Assembly (NCBI GenBank): GCA_030041195.1
Contig: JASHOI010000719.1
Span: 1-17,829 of the forward strand
DNA length: 17,829 nucleotides
Source: Streptosporangiaceae bacterium
GTDB taxonomy: Bacteria > Actinomycetota > Actinomycetes > Streptosporangiales > Streptosporangiaceae
Direction of reading: 5' to 3'
Shown piece by piece: positions 1 to 6,589 of the stretch. Both the position numbers and the translations under genes were made by a program. The notes under the pieces were generated by a model. The model saw only the letters and a program-made list of their open reading frames with translations. It was not told the origin of the DNA and did no database searches. Position 1 is the first letter of the stretch. Every line of letters begins with the position of its first letter.

Positions 1-1376
1 GCGGGCGCCTTGGAGTCCATCGGCGCTGAGTCGCCGTCGATCGCCTGCGCGATGATCGGGTTGGCGTTGTGGTTGGTCTGGGCAAGCGCCATCGGGGCCG
101 CGCCGATCAGGACGATACCGATCGCCCAGATCGCGATCACCACCCCGGTGCCGGCCGCCCCGAACGCCCGGGCCAGCCGGAGAGGCTGGGTCTGCCAGGC
201 CTGGCCGCTGGGGGCCGGAGCGGGCTCGGCGGGCGCTGCCGGTTCGGGTGCGGCTGCCGGTTCGGTCGCCGGGGCGGGGGCCGGGCTCAGCGCCAGATAG
301 CCGGCCACTATCACCAGGACCATCGGGATCATGCTGTTCGGGTCGGTGCCCAGGCCGCCGAAGAAGCCGAAGTCCTCGATCAGCACCCAGTCAGCGAGGC
401 AGAGCACGATCGTGGCGATCAGCGTGGCGCGCAGCACCCACGGGGGAGCGCCGGGCAGGCCCACCTCGGGCAGGCCGACGCTGAGCAGGCCGGTCCCGAT
501 CGCGGCCAGCGCGATCACCGCGAACAGGTTCACGGCGAAGCCGTGCGCCGCGGTGAATGACGTGAAGGCGGCGATCCAGTGGGCGATGAACGAGGGCTGC
601 GGCGTGGTGGCCATCGAGCTGACCATGCCGGTGAGCGTGCCCTGCTTGCCGTGCAGCGTGCCCTGCCAGAAGCCCCGCCCGGGCCAGGCCTGGAGCACGG
701 CCATGCCGATGAAGAACACGCCCATCGCCGACAGGATCGCCCGGCCGAGCCGGGGCGAGTGCCAGGTGCGCTCGGGCAGCGCGACCAGGGCGCCGGCCGC
801 GCAGTAGAACAGTGCCGCACCCGGCGCGCCGAACAGCCAGGTCAGGCCCGGCGCGAAGATCCCGCCGAAGGCCTCGCCGAACACCCACACCACCAGGCCC
901 CAGCCGACGCTGGCCAGCCCGCCCAGCCGTGACCACAGTCCACGGGGCGCGGCGATCAGCCACACACCGATCCCGAGCTGGATCCAGACGGCCGACGCTG
1001 AGGCCTGGATCGGGTGATAGGACCAGGTCGTGCCCGCCCAGTTCACTACGTGCTGCACCCAGGTCGGCGAGCTCGCCGCGGTGGGCTCGATGACCTGGGA
1101 GGGAAGCCCGGCAGGCATGTCCGGCTGGGCCTGCAGCAGGCCGTCGAAGATCCAGATGACGCCGAAGCCGACACGCAGCAGCTGCCGCCAGGCCGGCTCG
1201 GGGGTGACGGGCCGCGCCGCCCGGCCAGGCCGGAGCCACTCCCTGGCGCTGACCCAGGCGACCGCGAGGACCGCGAAGATCAGCAGCACGTAGATGCCCT
1301 GGTGCAGCAGGGCCGCGCGGAACGCCGCGACCAGGGTGGAATTATCGTCGTTCAGTCCGGAATACATCCCAGGCAT
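1..1376 (-). CDS. Polytopic membrane protein, DoxX-like character, C-terminus beyond window
   Basis: The frame is open from the ATG at 1376 to the window edge, so at least 458 residues are present and the C-terminus is missing. I see about ten hydrophobic segments, for example near residues 20-36, 118-137, 207-226, 315-333 and 415-435, separated by short loops. A Pro/Ala/Glu-rich linker lies at about 372-392. The arrangement recalls DoxX-type membrane proteins, but I cannot assign a family firmly. After the last helix come QTNHNAN and then DSKAPA at the edge; an APxF-like start after a linker is how extracytoplasmic thioredoxin/SCO1 domains often begin, so such a domain may follow (inference). 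An AGGAG lies 12-13 bases before the ATG, a rather long spacing, and no better in-frame start is present. It is the last visible gene of the minus-strand operon, 25 bases after its neighbour. Confidence 0.8.
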   Translation of the reverse strand, partial: MPGMYSGLNDDNSTLVAAFRAALLHQGIYVLLIFAVLAVAWVSAREWLRPGRAARPVTPEPAWRQLLRVGFGVIWIFDGLLQAQPDMPAGLPSQVIEPTAASSPTWVQHVVNWAGTTWSYHPIQASASAVWIQLGIGVWLIAAPRGLWSRLGGLASVGWGLVVWVFGEAFGGIFAPGLTWLFGAPGAALFYCAAGALVALPERTWHSPRLGRAILSAMGVFFIGMAVLQAWPGRGFWQGTLHGKQGTLTGMVSSMATTPQPSFIAHWIAAFTSFTAAHGFAVNLFAVIALAAIGTGLLSVGLPEVGLPGAPPWVLRATLIATIVLCLADWVLIEDFGFFGGLGTDPNSMIPMVLVIVAGYLALSPAPAPATEPAAAPEPAAPAEPAPAPSGQAWQTQPLRLARAFGAAGTGVVIAIWAIGIVLIGAAPMALAQTNHNANPIIAQAIDGDSAPMDSKAP

Positions 1377-1401
1377 CGGGAATCAATGTCTCCTATATGT
1401 G

Positions 1402-2067
1402 TCACCCCGGCAGCTTGGGCGGCGACGCGTGCGCGGACAGCGACCTGACGGCGGAGTCTATAGTCGCATCGACCGCCGCGCGCTGAGCGTTCAGCTTCCG
1501 CAACGCCTGCTGCAGGGTTGCCATGTCCTTCGCCTTGGCCTGCTGGTTAGGCGCCGCCAGCAGCGTGGCGACATCCGTTTGCACGTTGACGGCATCGGGG
1601 ACCGCCCAGTTCACCAGGCCAGAGACGACGCTGGCCAGGTGGAAGCTGGCCAGCGACTCGGTCACCTGATACTCCTCCAGGTCATCGATCTGCATGTTGT
1701 TCGCGGGCTCGCAGTTGCTCGCACCCTGGTTGGCGATGCTGATCGTGTCCTGGATCTCGGACACGGTCTGGGCCTGGTGCAGCGCGGTCAGCGACTCACT
1801 GACGCCGCCGGCGCAGGACTCGATGTCGTAGTTCATGTCGCTCAGGAAGCCGCGCAGGTCGGAGGCACGCTCCGACTGCGACGGCTTGTGCACCAGGGCG
1901 ACCAGCACCGCGCCGACGACCACGACGGCGAGCGCCAGCAGCAGCCACCGCGGGGTCCGGTGCGTGGCCCATCCAGTGCTCCGGATGGGCACGTACGGGG
2001 GTTCGGCGTCCGGACCCCCGCCGGCCGGGCCGGTCTGCCCTGTCACCGGGCCAGGTGGTGTGGTCAA
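1402..2067 (-). CDS. Unrecognised single-pass membrane protein
   Basis: This is a 221-residue protein that I do not recognise. It has a Pro/Gly-rich cytoplasmic N-terminus of about 40 residues, one membrane helix (about 41-60), and an extracytoplasmic domain of about 160 residues that looks helical and has two cysteines (C85 and C119) that could pair. The start is a TTG at 2067. The stop of the upstream thioredoxin-like gene lies 3 bases before it, and a GGAG spanning the end of that gene gives a 7-base spacing, so the two are probably translationally coupled. Being coupled to a TlpA-like oxidoreductase, it could be a partner or substrate of that protein, but this is only context. Confidence 0.8.
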   Translation of the reverse strand: MTTPPGPVTGQTGPAGGGPDAEPPYVPIRSTGWATHRTPRWLLLALAVVVVGAVLVALVHKPSQSERASDLRGFLSDMNYDIESCAGGVSESLTALHQAQTVSEIQDTISIANQGASNCEPANNMQIDDLEEYQVTESLASFHLASVVSGLVNWAVPDAVNVQTDVATLLAAPNQQAKAKDMATLQQALRKLNAQRAAVDATIDSAVRSLSAHASPPKLPG

Positions 2068-2070
2068 AGG

Positions 2071-2685
2071 TCAGCTCCGCGCGTCCATCAGGGCGACGCC
2101 CTGATTCAGTTCGGTCATGGTGACGCCGCCGATCACGTGCTTGACGATCCGGTGCCGTGCGTTGAGGAAGAACGTCTGCGGCAGGGCATACACGCCGTAG
2201 GACGTGGTGACCGGCGCCGGGAACGGGTCGACGCCGACCGGGTAGGTGACGCCGGCCGCCTGCACGAACTTCTCGGCCGCTGCCGCCTGGTCGTTGGCGT
2301 CGATCCCGATGATCAGGTCCCGGCCGCCGTGCTCGGCGTAGAACTTGGCCAGCAGCGGAGTCTCGCGCTTGCACGGGGGGCACCAGGACGCGAAGAAGTT
2401 GATGATCAGGGGGCGTCCGGCGAACCCGGCCAGCGAGACGTGCTGGCCGGAATGGCCGAGCAGGGCGAGCGTGAATGCCTTTGCCGCCGGCTGCACCCGC
2501 GGCGGCGTCGCCTTGCTGCCGACGGTGAGCAGCGTGATCACCAGGATCGCGACCAGCGCCGCCACGGCACTCGCCAAGACGATCTTGCTCTGGCGGCTCA
2601 TGCCGCGAAGCGGGCCGGTGAACCCGGCCGCACGGTTCTCGGCCACCGCGCGTTCGTCGGTCTGCTGCGACGGGTGACTGTTCAT
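2071..2685 (-). CDS. Membrane-anchored TlpA/ResA-like thiol-disulfide oxidoreductase
   Basis: The 204-residue product has one N-terminal membrane anchor (about 34-55) followed by an extracytoplasmic thioredoxin fold. The active site reads ASWCPPCKRE, with CPPC at 102-105. The cis-proline sits in ALPQTFF (P169), and the IINFFASW strand before the active site is typical of TlpA/ResA/CcmG proteins. These reduce disulfides, for instance in apocytochrome c or in copper sites such as CuA. The ATG at 2685 overlaps the kinase stop as ATGA; a second ATG at residue 29 (2601) lies just before the anchor and is a possible alternative start. Its place opposite an oxidase operon with CuA cysteines suggests a role in keeping those cysteines reduced for metallation (inference). 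Confidence 0.9.
   Translation of the reverse strand: MNSHPSQQTDERAVAENRAAGFTGPLRGMSRQSKIVLASAVAALVAILVITLLTVGSKATPPRVQPAAKAFTLALLGHSGQHVSLAGFAGRPLIINFFASWCPPCKRETPLLAKFYAEHGGRDLIIGIDANDQAAAAEKFVQAAGVTYPVGVDPFPAPVTTSYGVYALPQTFFLNARHRIVKHVIGGVTMTELNQGVALMDARS
2075..2078 (-). promoter_or_regulatory. Shine-Dalgarno that fixes a TTG start
   Basis: A GGAG on the minus strand lies inside the last codons of the thioredoxin-like gene, 7 bases before the TTG at 2067. It is the reason for choosing this TTG for the single-pass membrane protein, since no ATG or GTG with a comparable site lies nearby. Confidence 0.6.
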
Positions 2686-3734
2686 GACAGGCTCATGTTC
2701 CCGCCAGCGACCCCCGCGGGGACGTCGTTCGCTGCGGCTGCGTCGGTGAGGTGGGCGGAATCCGCTGCATCGGCGGGAAGCACGAACTCGAATTTACTGC
2801 CCGCGCCTGGCGCGCTGTGCGCCAGCACCTCCCCGCCGTGCCCGTGCGCGATCGCACGGGTCAGCGCGAGGCCCAGGCCGGTGCCGCGCGGCTTGCCGGA
2901 GCCGGTCCGGAAGCGGTCGAAGATATAGGCCAGCTCGGACTGCGGGATCCCGGACCCGGAGTCCTCCACGATCACCCGGACGGTGCCCCTGACCCGCCGG
3001 ACCGCGAGCCTGATCACGTCGCCGGGGCCGGTGTGCTGTACCGCGTTCTCCAGGAGCGCGTCCACCGCCAGGCCGAGGCGCTCGCGATCGGCGCTGACCG
3101 TGACCGGGTCGAGCCTGTCGAGCTGCCAGCGACGCTGCGCCGTGGGCCGCCAGCGTCGCAGCACCTCCATGATGAACCCGTCGAGGGCGACGGGCTCGGG
3201 ACGGAGAAAGTCCGGATTCTCCGACGTGGCGATCAGCAGCAGCCGCTCGGCGAGACTCTTGAGCCTGGTCAGCTCCCCGACGACGACGTGGATGTCACGG
3301 CCGTGCCGCGGGTCGGTGACCTCGCGCGCGAGCAGTTCGGCGTGACCGAGAGCGATCGTGATCGGCGTCTTGAGCTGATGCGAGGCGTCCTGGAGGAACC
3401 TGCGCTGGGCCGCCAGCAGCCGGGCGTTCTCCTCGCTGACCTTGGCCCGCTCGGTGTCGGCGGCCTGCCGCCGGTGGGCATACCGCATCACGAGCCCGAA
3501 CATCAGCAGCAGCAGGGTGATCCAGACGAAGTGGAACGGCACGGCCTGCCACCGCGCGTAGACCACGATGCAGGCCAGCCCGAGCAGGCAGAGCGCGACC
3601 CACGTCGCGTCGAGCGCATCCGGCCTGCCGCGCCGGCCGCCGGCCTGGCCAAGGCGCCGGAGCACCGGGAGGCCGGCGGCCTCCGTGTGCCGGGCTCTTG
3701 CCTGGCTAGGAGGCGAGCTGGTATCCGGCACCAC
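2682..3734 (-). CDS. Sensor histidine kinase, short-loop two-TM type
   Basis: The 350-residue product has two adjacent membrane helices (about 44-60 and 66-84) joined by only a few residues. A short linker helix follows, then the H-box DASHQLKTPI with phospho-acceptor H119, the N-box LLENAVQH (N230), the G1 box VEDSGSGIP (258-263), the F-box YIFDRFRTG and the G2 box GTGLGLAL. It should phosphorylate the response regulator encoded just upstream. The GTG start at 3734 overlaps the regulator's end by 29 bases and has no clear Shine-Dalgarno; another in-frame GTG at 3665 (residue 24) would remove the overlap but is also weakly supported. The 3' end overlaps the thioredoxin-like gene as ATGA. With no extracytoplasmic domain, it probably senses the membrane state or a membrane partner (inference). 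Confidence 0.93.
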   Translation of the reverse strand: MVPDTSSPPSQARARHTEAAGLPVLRRLGQAGGRRGRPDALDATWVALCLLGLACIVVYARWQAVPFHFVWITLLLLMFGLVMRYAHRRQAADTERAKVSEENARLLAAQRRFLQDASHQLKTPITIALGHAELLAREVTDPRHGRDIHVVVGELTRLKSLAERLLLIATSENPDFLRPEPVALDGFIMEVLRRWRPTAQRRWQLDRLDPVTVSADRERLGLAVDALLENAVQHTGPGDVIRLAVRRVRGTVRVIVEDSGSGIPQSELAYIFDRFRTGSGKPRGTGLGLALTRAIAHGHGGEVLAHSAPGAGSKFEFVLPADAADSAHLTDAAAANDVPAGVAGGNMSLS

Positions 3735-4398
3735 GCACCGTCTTGATCAGGTCGAAGCCGAGCTTCGACCGGAGCCGCCGAACGCAGACATCGACGACGT
3801 TGGAGCCGGGGTCGAAGTCGTATCCCCAGATGGACGCCAGCAGCCGCTCCTTGCGCACCGACTGGCCCGCATGCTCCATTAGCTCCCTGAGCAGCAGGAA
3901 CTCCAGCCGGGTCAGTGCGACGGGGCCCGCGCCGATGTCGGCCTGGAGGCGACCGACGTCGAGGACCAGGTCGCCGACCCTGAGCACCTCGTTGGCCAGG
4001 TGCTGCTCGCCGCGCAGCTGGACGCGCACCCGGGCCAGCAGCTCCTCGAGCGAGAACGGCTTGGTCAGGTAGTCGTGCGCGCCGAGGTCGAGGCAGGTGA
4101 CCTTGGTCGTCACGTCGTCCAGGCAGGAAAGCACCAGCACCGGCTGCTCGGGGTGCCCGCGCATCAGCTCGGTCAGCACCGACCTGCCGTCCATGTCGGG
4201 CATGATCAAATCAAGGATGACCAGGCCATACTCGCCGAGACTGAGGTGCCGGAGCGCCTCTCCGCCGCCCGAGGCGCAATCGATCGCATATCCCGCAGCC
4301 GACAGCGCGCGAGCAATGAACCCCCGGATCTTCGGCTCGTCGTCGACCAGCAGTATGCGGGGGGACGACGGATATGGTGCCAAACGGTCTGTGATCAT
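3706..4398 (-). CDS. OmpR/PhoB-family response regulator
   Basis: The product is 230 residues from the ATG at 4398. The receiver domain shows the acidic pair D19-D20 (LLVDDEPKIR), phospho-acceptor D63 (VILDLIMPDMDG), S91 in VLVLS and K113 in YLTKPF. A winged-helix DNA-binding domain follows, with the typical RLEFLLLRELMEHAGQ, WGYDFDPGSNVVDVCVRRLR and KTVRGAGYQL blocks. The frame stays open upstream to a GTG at 4461, but those 21 extra residues do not look like receiver sequence, so I chose the ATG. It is the first gene of the minus-strand operon and probably responds to the kinase next to it. The repeats in the spacer at 4399-4859 are the obvious candidate targets, which would let it control both its own operon and the oxidase operon (inference). 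Confidence 0.93.
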   Translation of the reverse strand: MITDRLAPYPSSPRILLVDDEPKIRGFIARALSAAGYAIDCASGGGEALRHLSLGEYGLVILDLIMPDMDGRSVLTELMRGHPEQPVLVLSCLDDVTTKVTCLDLGAHDYLTKPFSLEELLARVRVQLRGEQHLANEVLRVGDLVLDVGRLQADIGAGPVALTRLEFLLLRELMEHAGQSVRKERLLASIWGYDFDPGSNVVDVCVRRLRSKLGFDLIKTVRGAGYQLAS

Positions 4399-4480
4399 TG
4401 CGCACTTCACTATCGCACTGGCCACATCAGCGGGTGTGGCGACCGACCCGCCCCTCGGCACGCATGTGTGCTTAGGACAG

Positions 4481-4510
4481 GATGTACTCCATATCGGTGG
4501 TCCAGGTCAA
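4481..4510 (-). promoter_or_regulatory. Candidate housekeeping promoter for the two-component operon
   Basis: On the minus strand TTGACC (4510-4505) and TACATC (4486-4481) are separated by 18 bases. The first is a good -35 box; the second is a weak -10 box. Transcription would start near 4474, giving a leader of about 75 bases before the regulator ATG. Confidence 0.3.
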
Positions 4511-4526
4511 GCGCCATCACCTCAGC

Positions 4527-4538
4527 GCAAACCTTTGC
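4527..4538. promoter_or_regulatory. Short palindrome GCAAA-CC-TTTGC
   Basis: A perfect 5-base inverted repeat with a 2-base centre lies about 17 bases upstream of the candidate -35 box of the minus-strand promoter. This is a usual position for an activator site. Its short length means it could be chance. Confidence 0.3.
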
Positions 4539-4616
4539 ACATCGTGATTGCTGGGGCCAGAGGTGCGTGGCTTCTGTGACTAAATGTTTATTCAGCCGAG
4601 CGGTGCGTCCGCGACG

Positions 4617-4638
4617 CGTAATAACTCCTCGTAATAAC
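4617..4638. repeat. Direct repeat CGTAATAAC, two copies
   Basis: Two identical 9-base copies lie at 4617-4625 and 4630-4638, a 13-base period. A looser third copy, CGTGAATAG, lies at 4651-4659. OmpR-family regulators bind tandem direct repeats, usually with a period near 10-11 bases, so this is a candidate site for the neighbouring regulator, although the period is somewhat long. Confidence 0.4.
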
Positions 4639-4702
4639 GGGTACACGAAGCGTGAATAGGCAGCGGGACGCGTGCGGCAGCCGAAGCTGATGCCTGGCCG
4701 AG

Positions 4703-4730
4703 CCTGACCATGACAATTTCGTCATTCAGG
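4703..4730. promoter_or_regulatory. Imperfect palindrome/hairpin 1 upstream of oxidase operon
   Basis: CCTGA (4703-4707) pairs with TCAGG (4726-4730), and ATGAC (4710-4714) pairs with GTCAT (4721-4725). There is a 2-base bulge on the left and a 6-base loop AATTTC. No T-run follows, so it is not an intrinsic terminator. It could be an operator or a leader RNA structure. Confidence 0.45.
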
Positions 4731-4731
4731 G

Positions 4732-4772
4732 CGATCTTTCTTGCCGTTCTCGCCGCCACGGCAGAAAGATCG
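4732..4772. promoter_or_regulatory. Long stem-loop (hairpin 2) upstream of oxidase operon
   Basis: The arms 4732-4747 and 4758-4772 pair over 15 base pairs with one bulged T and a 10-base loop. The outer part is CGATCTTTC against GAAAGATCG, and the inner part is TGCCGT against ACGGCA. It begins one base after hairpin 1 and ends about 87 bases before the GTG of the first oxidase gene. There is no T-run on either strand, so an ordinary terminator is unlikely. A leader structure or dyad operator fits better. Confidence 0.5.
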
Positions 4773-4846
4773 GAAACGACAGACAGCTTCCGGTGGCCGG
4801 ACGCGCCATGCGGCGTGCCCGTGTCGGGCTGCTCGCGTACAGAAGC

Positions 4847-4850
4847 GAGG
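4847..4850 (+). promoter_or_regulatory. Shine-Dalgarno of the first oxidase-operon gene
   Basis: GAGG lies 9 bases before the GTG at 4860 and supports that start. An ATG at 4853 lies between them but is in another frame. Confidence 0.5.
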
Positions 4851-4859
4851 TGATGGCTG

Positions 4860-5570
4860 GTGTCACTGCCGGCCAGGGTTTCACTCCTCGTCGTGGCGTT
4901 CCTCGCGGTCGTCGCGGTCGGGGCCTTCGTCGTGCTGCACTATTTCCTCTACAACCCCCCGGTGGAGGACTACGCCACCGGCGTCACCCCGGACACCGGC
5001 GCGGTCGTTCACGTGGTGATGCAGGAGGATCCGCAGAACACGGTCAGCTCCAAGCCGGACTGGGTTTCCTACTTCATCCAGAACCCGCAGACCAAGGCGT
5101 GGGTGCACACCACGCTGTTCAAGGTGCCGGCCGGCAGCCGGATCGACATGACCATCTACGGGTTCGACGGCTGCACACCGTTGCGGAACCCGGTCTGGGG
5201 TCAGGTCACCGGCACGATCGGTGACGTCGAGTACGTCGACGGCAAGCCGTACCACCAGATCAACTCGTGGTCGGGGTGCAACGTCGGGCACACGTTCTCG
5301 ATCCCCGGCATCAACCTCAACGTGCCGATGGCCTCCCCGGGGCTGATCCAGTCGGTCAAGCCGGGGCTGTGCGGCACGTCGCCGTGCGAGCCGGGCGACA
5401 TGAAGGCGGTGCCGTACCGGGTCATGACGTTCAGCTTCAACACCCCGCACGCCACCGGCGTGTACTTCTGGCAGTGCCGGATCCCGTGCGGCGGCGGCTT
5501 CCTAACCGGATTTGGTGGTCCCATGCAGACGATCGGGTTCATGACCGGCAACATGGAAGTGGTGTCCTGA
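4860..5570 (+). CDS. Membrane-anchored cupredoxin-like protein with partial CuA-like motif
   Basis: The 236-residue product has one N-terminal membrane helix (about 7-29), and the rest is extracytoplasmic. The fold looks like a cupredoxin related to oxidase subunit II. GHTFSIPGINLNVPM places H144 where subunit II has its first CuA histidine, and YFWQCRIPCGGG places C206 and C210 as the CxxxC pair, with M222 further on. The Glu between the cysteines and the second His of a true CuA site are missing, so a full dinuclear CuA centre is doubtful. A mononuclear copper site or a copper-transfer role is possible. Four other cysteines (C105, C140, C171, C176) could form disulfides. It is the first gene of the operon and its stop overlaps the subunit II ATG by one base (TGATG), so it is probably an extra subunit, electron donor or copper donor of this oxidase (inference). 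Confidence 0.8.
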   Translation: MSLPARVSLLVVAFLAVVAVGAFVVLHYFLYNPPVEDYATGVTPDTGAVVHVVMQEDPQNTVSSKPDWVSYFIQNPQTKAWVHTTLFKVPAGSRIDMTIYGFDGCTPLRNPVWGQVTGTIGDVEYVDGKPYHQINSWSGCNVGHTFSIPGINLNVPMASPGLIQSVKPGLCGTSPCEPGDMKAVPYRVMTFSFNTPHATGVYFWQCRIPCGGGFLTGFGGPMQTIGFMTGNMEVVS

Positions 5571-6511
5571 TGGCCGCCGAAGCGCCGGCCAGCGCACCCG
5601 CCGGGAGCGGCGGCGAGCCGAATCACGGGATCCGCATCTTCATTCCGTGGCTGATCCTGTCCGTCGTCGCGGACGTGCTGATCTGGGTCGTGTGGGGCCC
5701 GCACCTGCCGCCGGGCGACATGTCGTCCTCGGCCGCAAGCCAGCAGTTCGACATCAAGGTGCTGGCGGTGGCGGCCGCCCCGGTGGCGATCTTCGTGTGG
5801 GTCTACTTCTCCTATGCGCTGATCGTGTGGCGGCACCGGTCCGGCGACCAGGAGGACGGCCCGGCCATTCACGGCAACACCCGGGTGCAGGCGACCTGGA
5901 TCACGGTCAGCTCGGTGATCGTGCTCGCGGCCTTCGTCTTCGGCACGATTCAGCTCGTCGTGCCGAACGGCGCGGGCGCGGGCGAGGGTGCCCAGCCGAT
6001 CTGGAAGCCCTCGGGGAGCACCCTGCAGGTCCAGGTCATCGCCCAGCAGTGGAAGTTCACCTACCGCTACCCGCAGTTCGGCGGGTTCGAGACCACGGAC
6101 CTGGTGCTCCCGACCGGGGAGTGGATTGAGTTCCACGTGACCTCGCTCGACGTGATCCACGGCTTCTGGGCCTATCAGCTCGGGGTCAAGGCGGACGCCA
6201 ACCCGGACGTGGACAACGTCGCCTACACGAAGATCAACCACACCGGCTCGATCACCGTGCGGTGCTCGGAACTCTGCGGGCTCTGGCACGGTGCGATGTT
6301 CGACTACGGCCGTGCCGTGTCGCTGAGCGCGTTCGACACCTGGGCCCAGGGCACCGAGGTCAGGCTGGCCGCGGTGACCAAGATGCTGCCGCCGTACGCC
6401 ACGACCTACGACCCGACGATGGTCGCGCAGATGAGCAAGGCCATGGTCGCCGCCGGGCTCACCGGGGCGGCAGGCCTGTACTACCCGCCGACGGATCCGT
6501 TGCAGCCATGA
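5570..6511 (+). CDS. ctaC: Heme-copper oxidase subunit II with CuA site
   Basis: The 313-residue product has a short N-terminal tail, two membrane helices (about 21-42 and 62-87) with a third hydrophobic stretch at 112-131, and then a C-terminal cupredoxin domain. The CuA ligands are complete: H197 in DVIHGFW, then C232-S-E234-L-C236-G-L-W-H240-G-A-M243. VIAQQWKFTYRYP is the usual aromatic patch that passes electrons onward. No heme c motif (CxxCH) is seen, so the donor is a separate cytochrome c or copper protein. Three hydrophobic segments instead of the usual two is odd: either the first is an uncleaved extra helix, or topology differs from the standard hairpin. The stop overlaps a small ORF as ATGA. 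The symbol follows actinobacterial usage; orthology to the main aa3 enzyme is unlikely. Confidence 0.93.
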   Translation: MAAEAPASAPAGSGGEPNHGIRIFIPWLILSVVADVLIWVVWGPHLPPGDMSSSAASQQFDIKVLAVAAAPVAIFVWVYFSYALIVWRHRSGDQEDGPAIHGNTRVQATWITVSSVIVLAAFVFGTIQLVVPNGAGAGEGAQPIWKPSGSTLQVQVIAQQWKFTYRYPQFGGFETTDLVLPTGEWIEFHVTSLDVIHGFWAYQLGVKADANPDVDNVAYTKINHTGSITVRCSELCGLWHGAMFDYGRAVSLSAFDTWAQGTEVRLAAVTKMLPPYATTYDPTMVAQMSKAMVAAGLTGAAGLYYPPTDPLQP

Positions 6512-6585
6512 CGGAATCCCACGCCAGCACGCCGGGGGACCGCGGGGAGCTGTCCCCCAGGACCGACACTGCGATGAAGAGGTGA
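6508..6585 (+). CDS. Possible 25-residue peptide between subunits II and I
   Basis: An ATG overlaps the subunit II stop (ATGA) and opens a 25-codon frame, beginning MTESHASTPG and ending TAMKR, that closes at a TGA 4 bases before the subunit I ATG. It is hydrophilic and has no membrane helix. The subunit I Shine-Dalgarno (AAGAGG, 6577-6582) lies in its last codons, so its translation could couple subunits II and I. It may be a real small protein or just a coupling device. Confidence 0.3.
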   Translation: MTESHASTPGDRGELSPRTDTAMKR

Positions 6586-6589
6586 CCGC

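Larger units (their letters stand above)
4399..4859. other. Divergent intergenic regulatory region
   Basis: This stretch of about 460 bases separates the minus-strand two-component operon from the plus-strand oxidase operon and is less GC-rich than the genes on either side, especially around 4575-4650. Frames open across it have no homology I recognise and no good ribosome binding sites. It contains a candidate promoter, a palindrome, a direct repeat and two hairpins, listed separately. I could not find a convincing -35/-10 pair for the plus-strand operon. Confidence 0.7.

Noticed and set aside
391..1239. A 282-codon minus-strand frame inside the first gene
   Set aside because: It is in a different frame from the 1-1376 gene, which gives well-formed membrane helices throughout; the alternative is Arg/Ala/Gly-rich noise.
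1294..3746. Long open frames on the plus strand over the two-component operon (1294-2928 and 2751-3746)
   Set aside because: They run opposite the kinase, thioredoxin-like and membrane-protein genes and show no domain or ribosome binding site.
4410..4659. Short open frames on both strands of the divergent spacer
   Set aside because: No ribosome binding site and no recognisable protein features; the region instead carries repeats and a candidate promoter.
4732..4772. Stem-loop read as an intrinsic terminator
   Set aside because: There is no T-run on either strand and no gene ends nearby.
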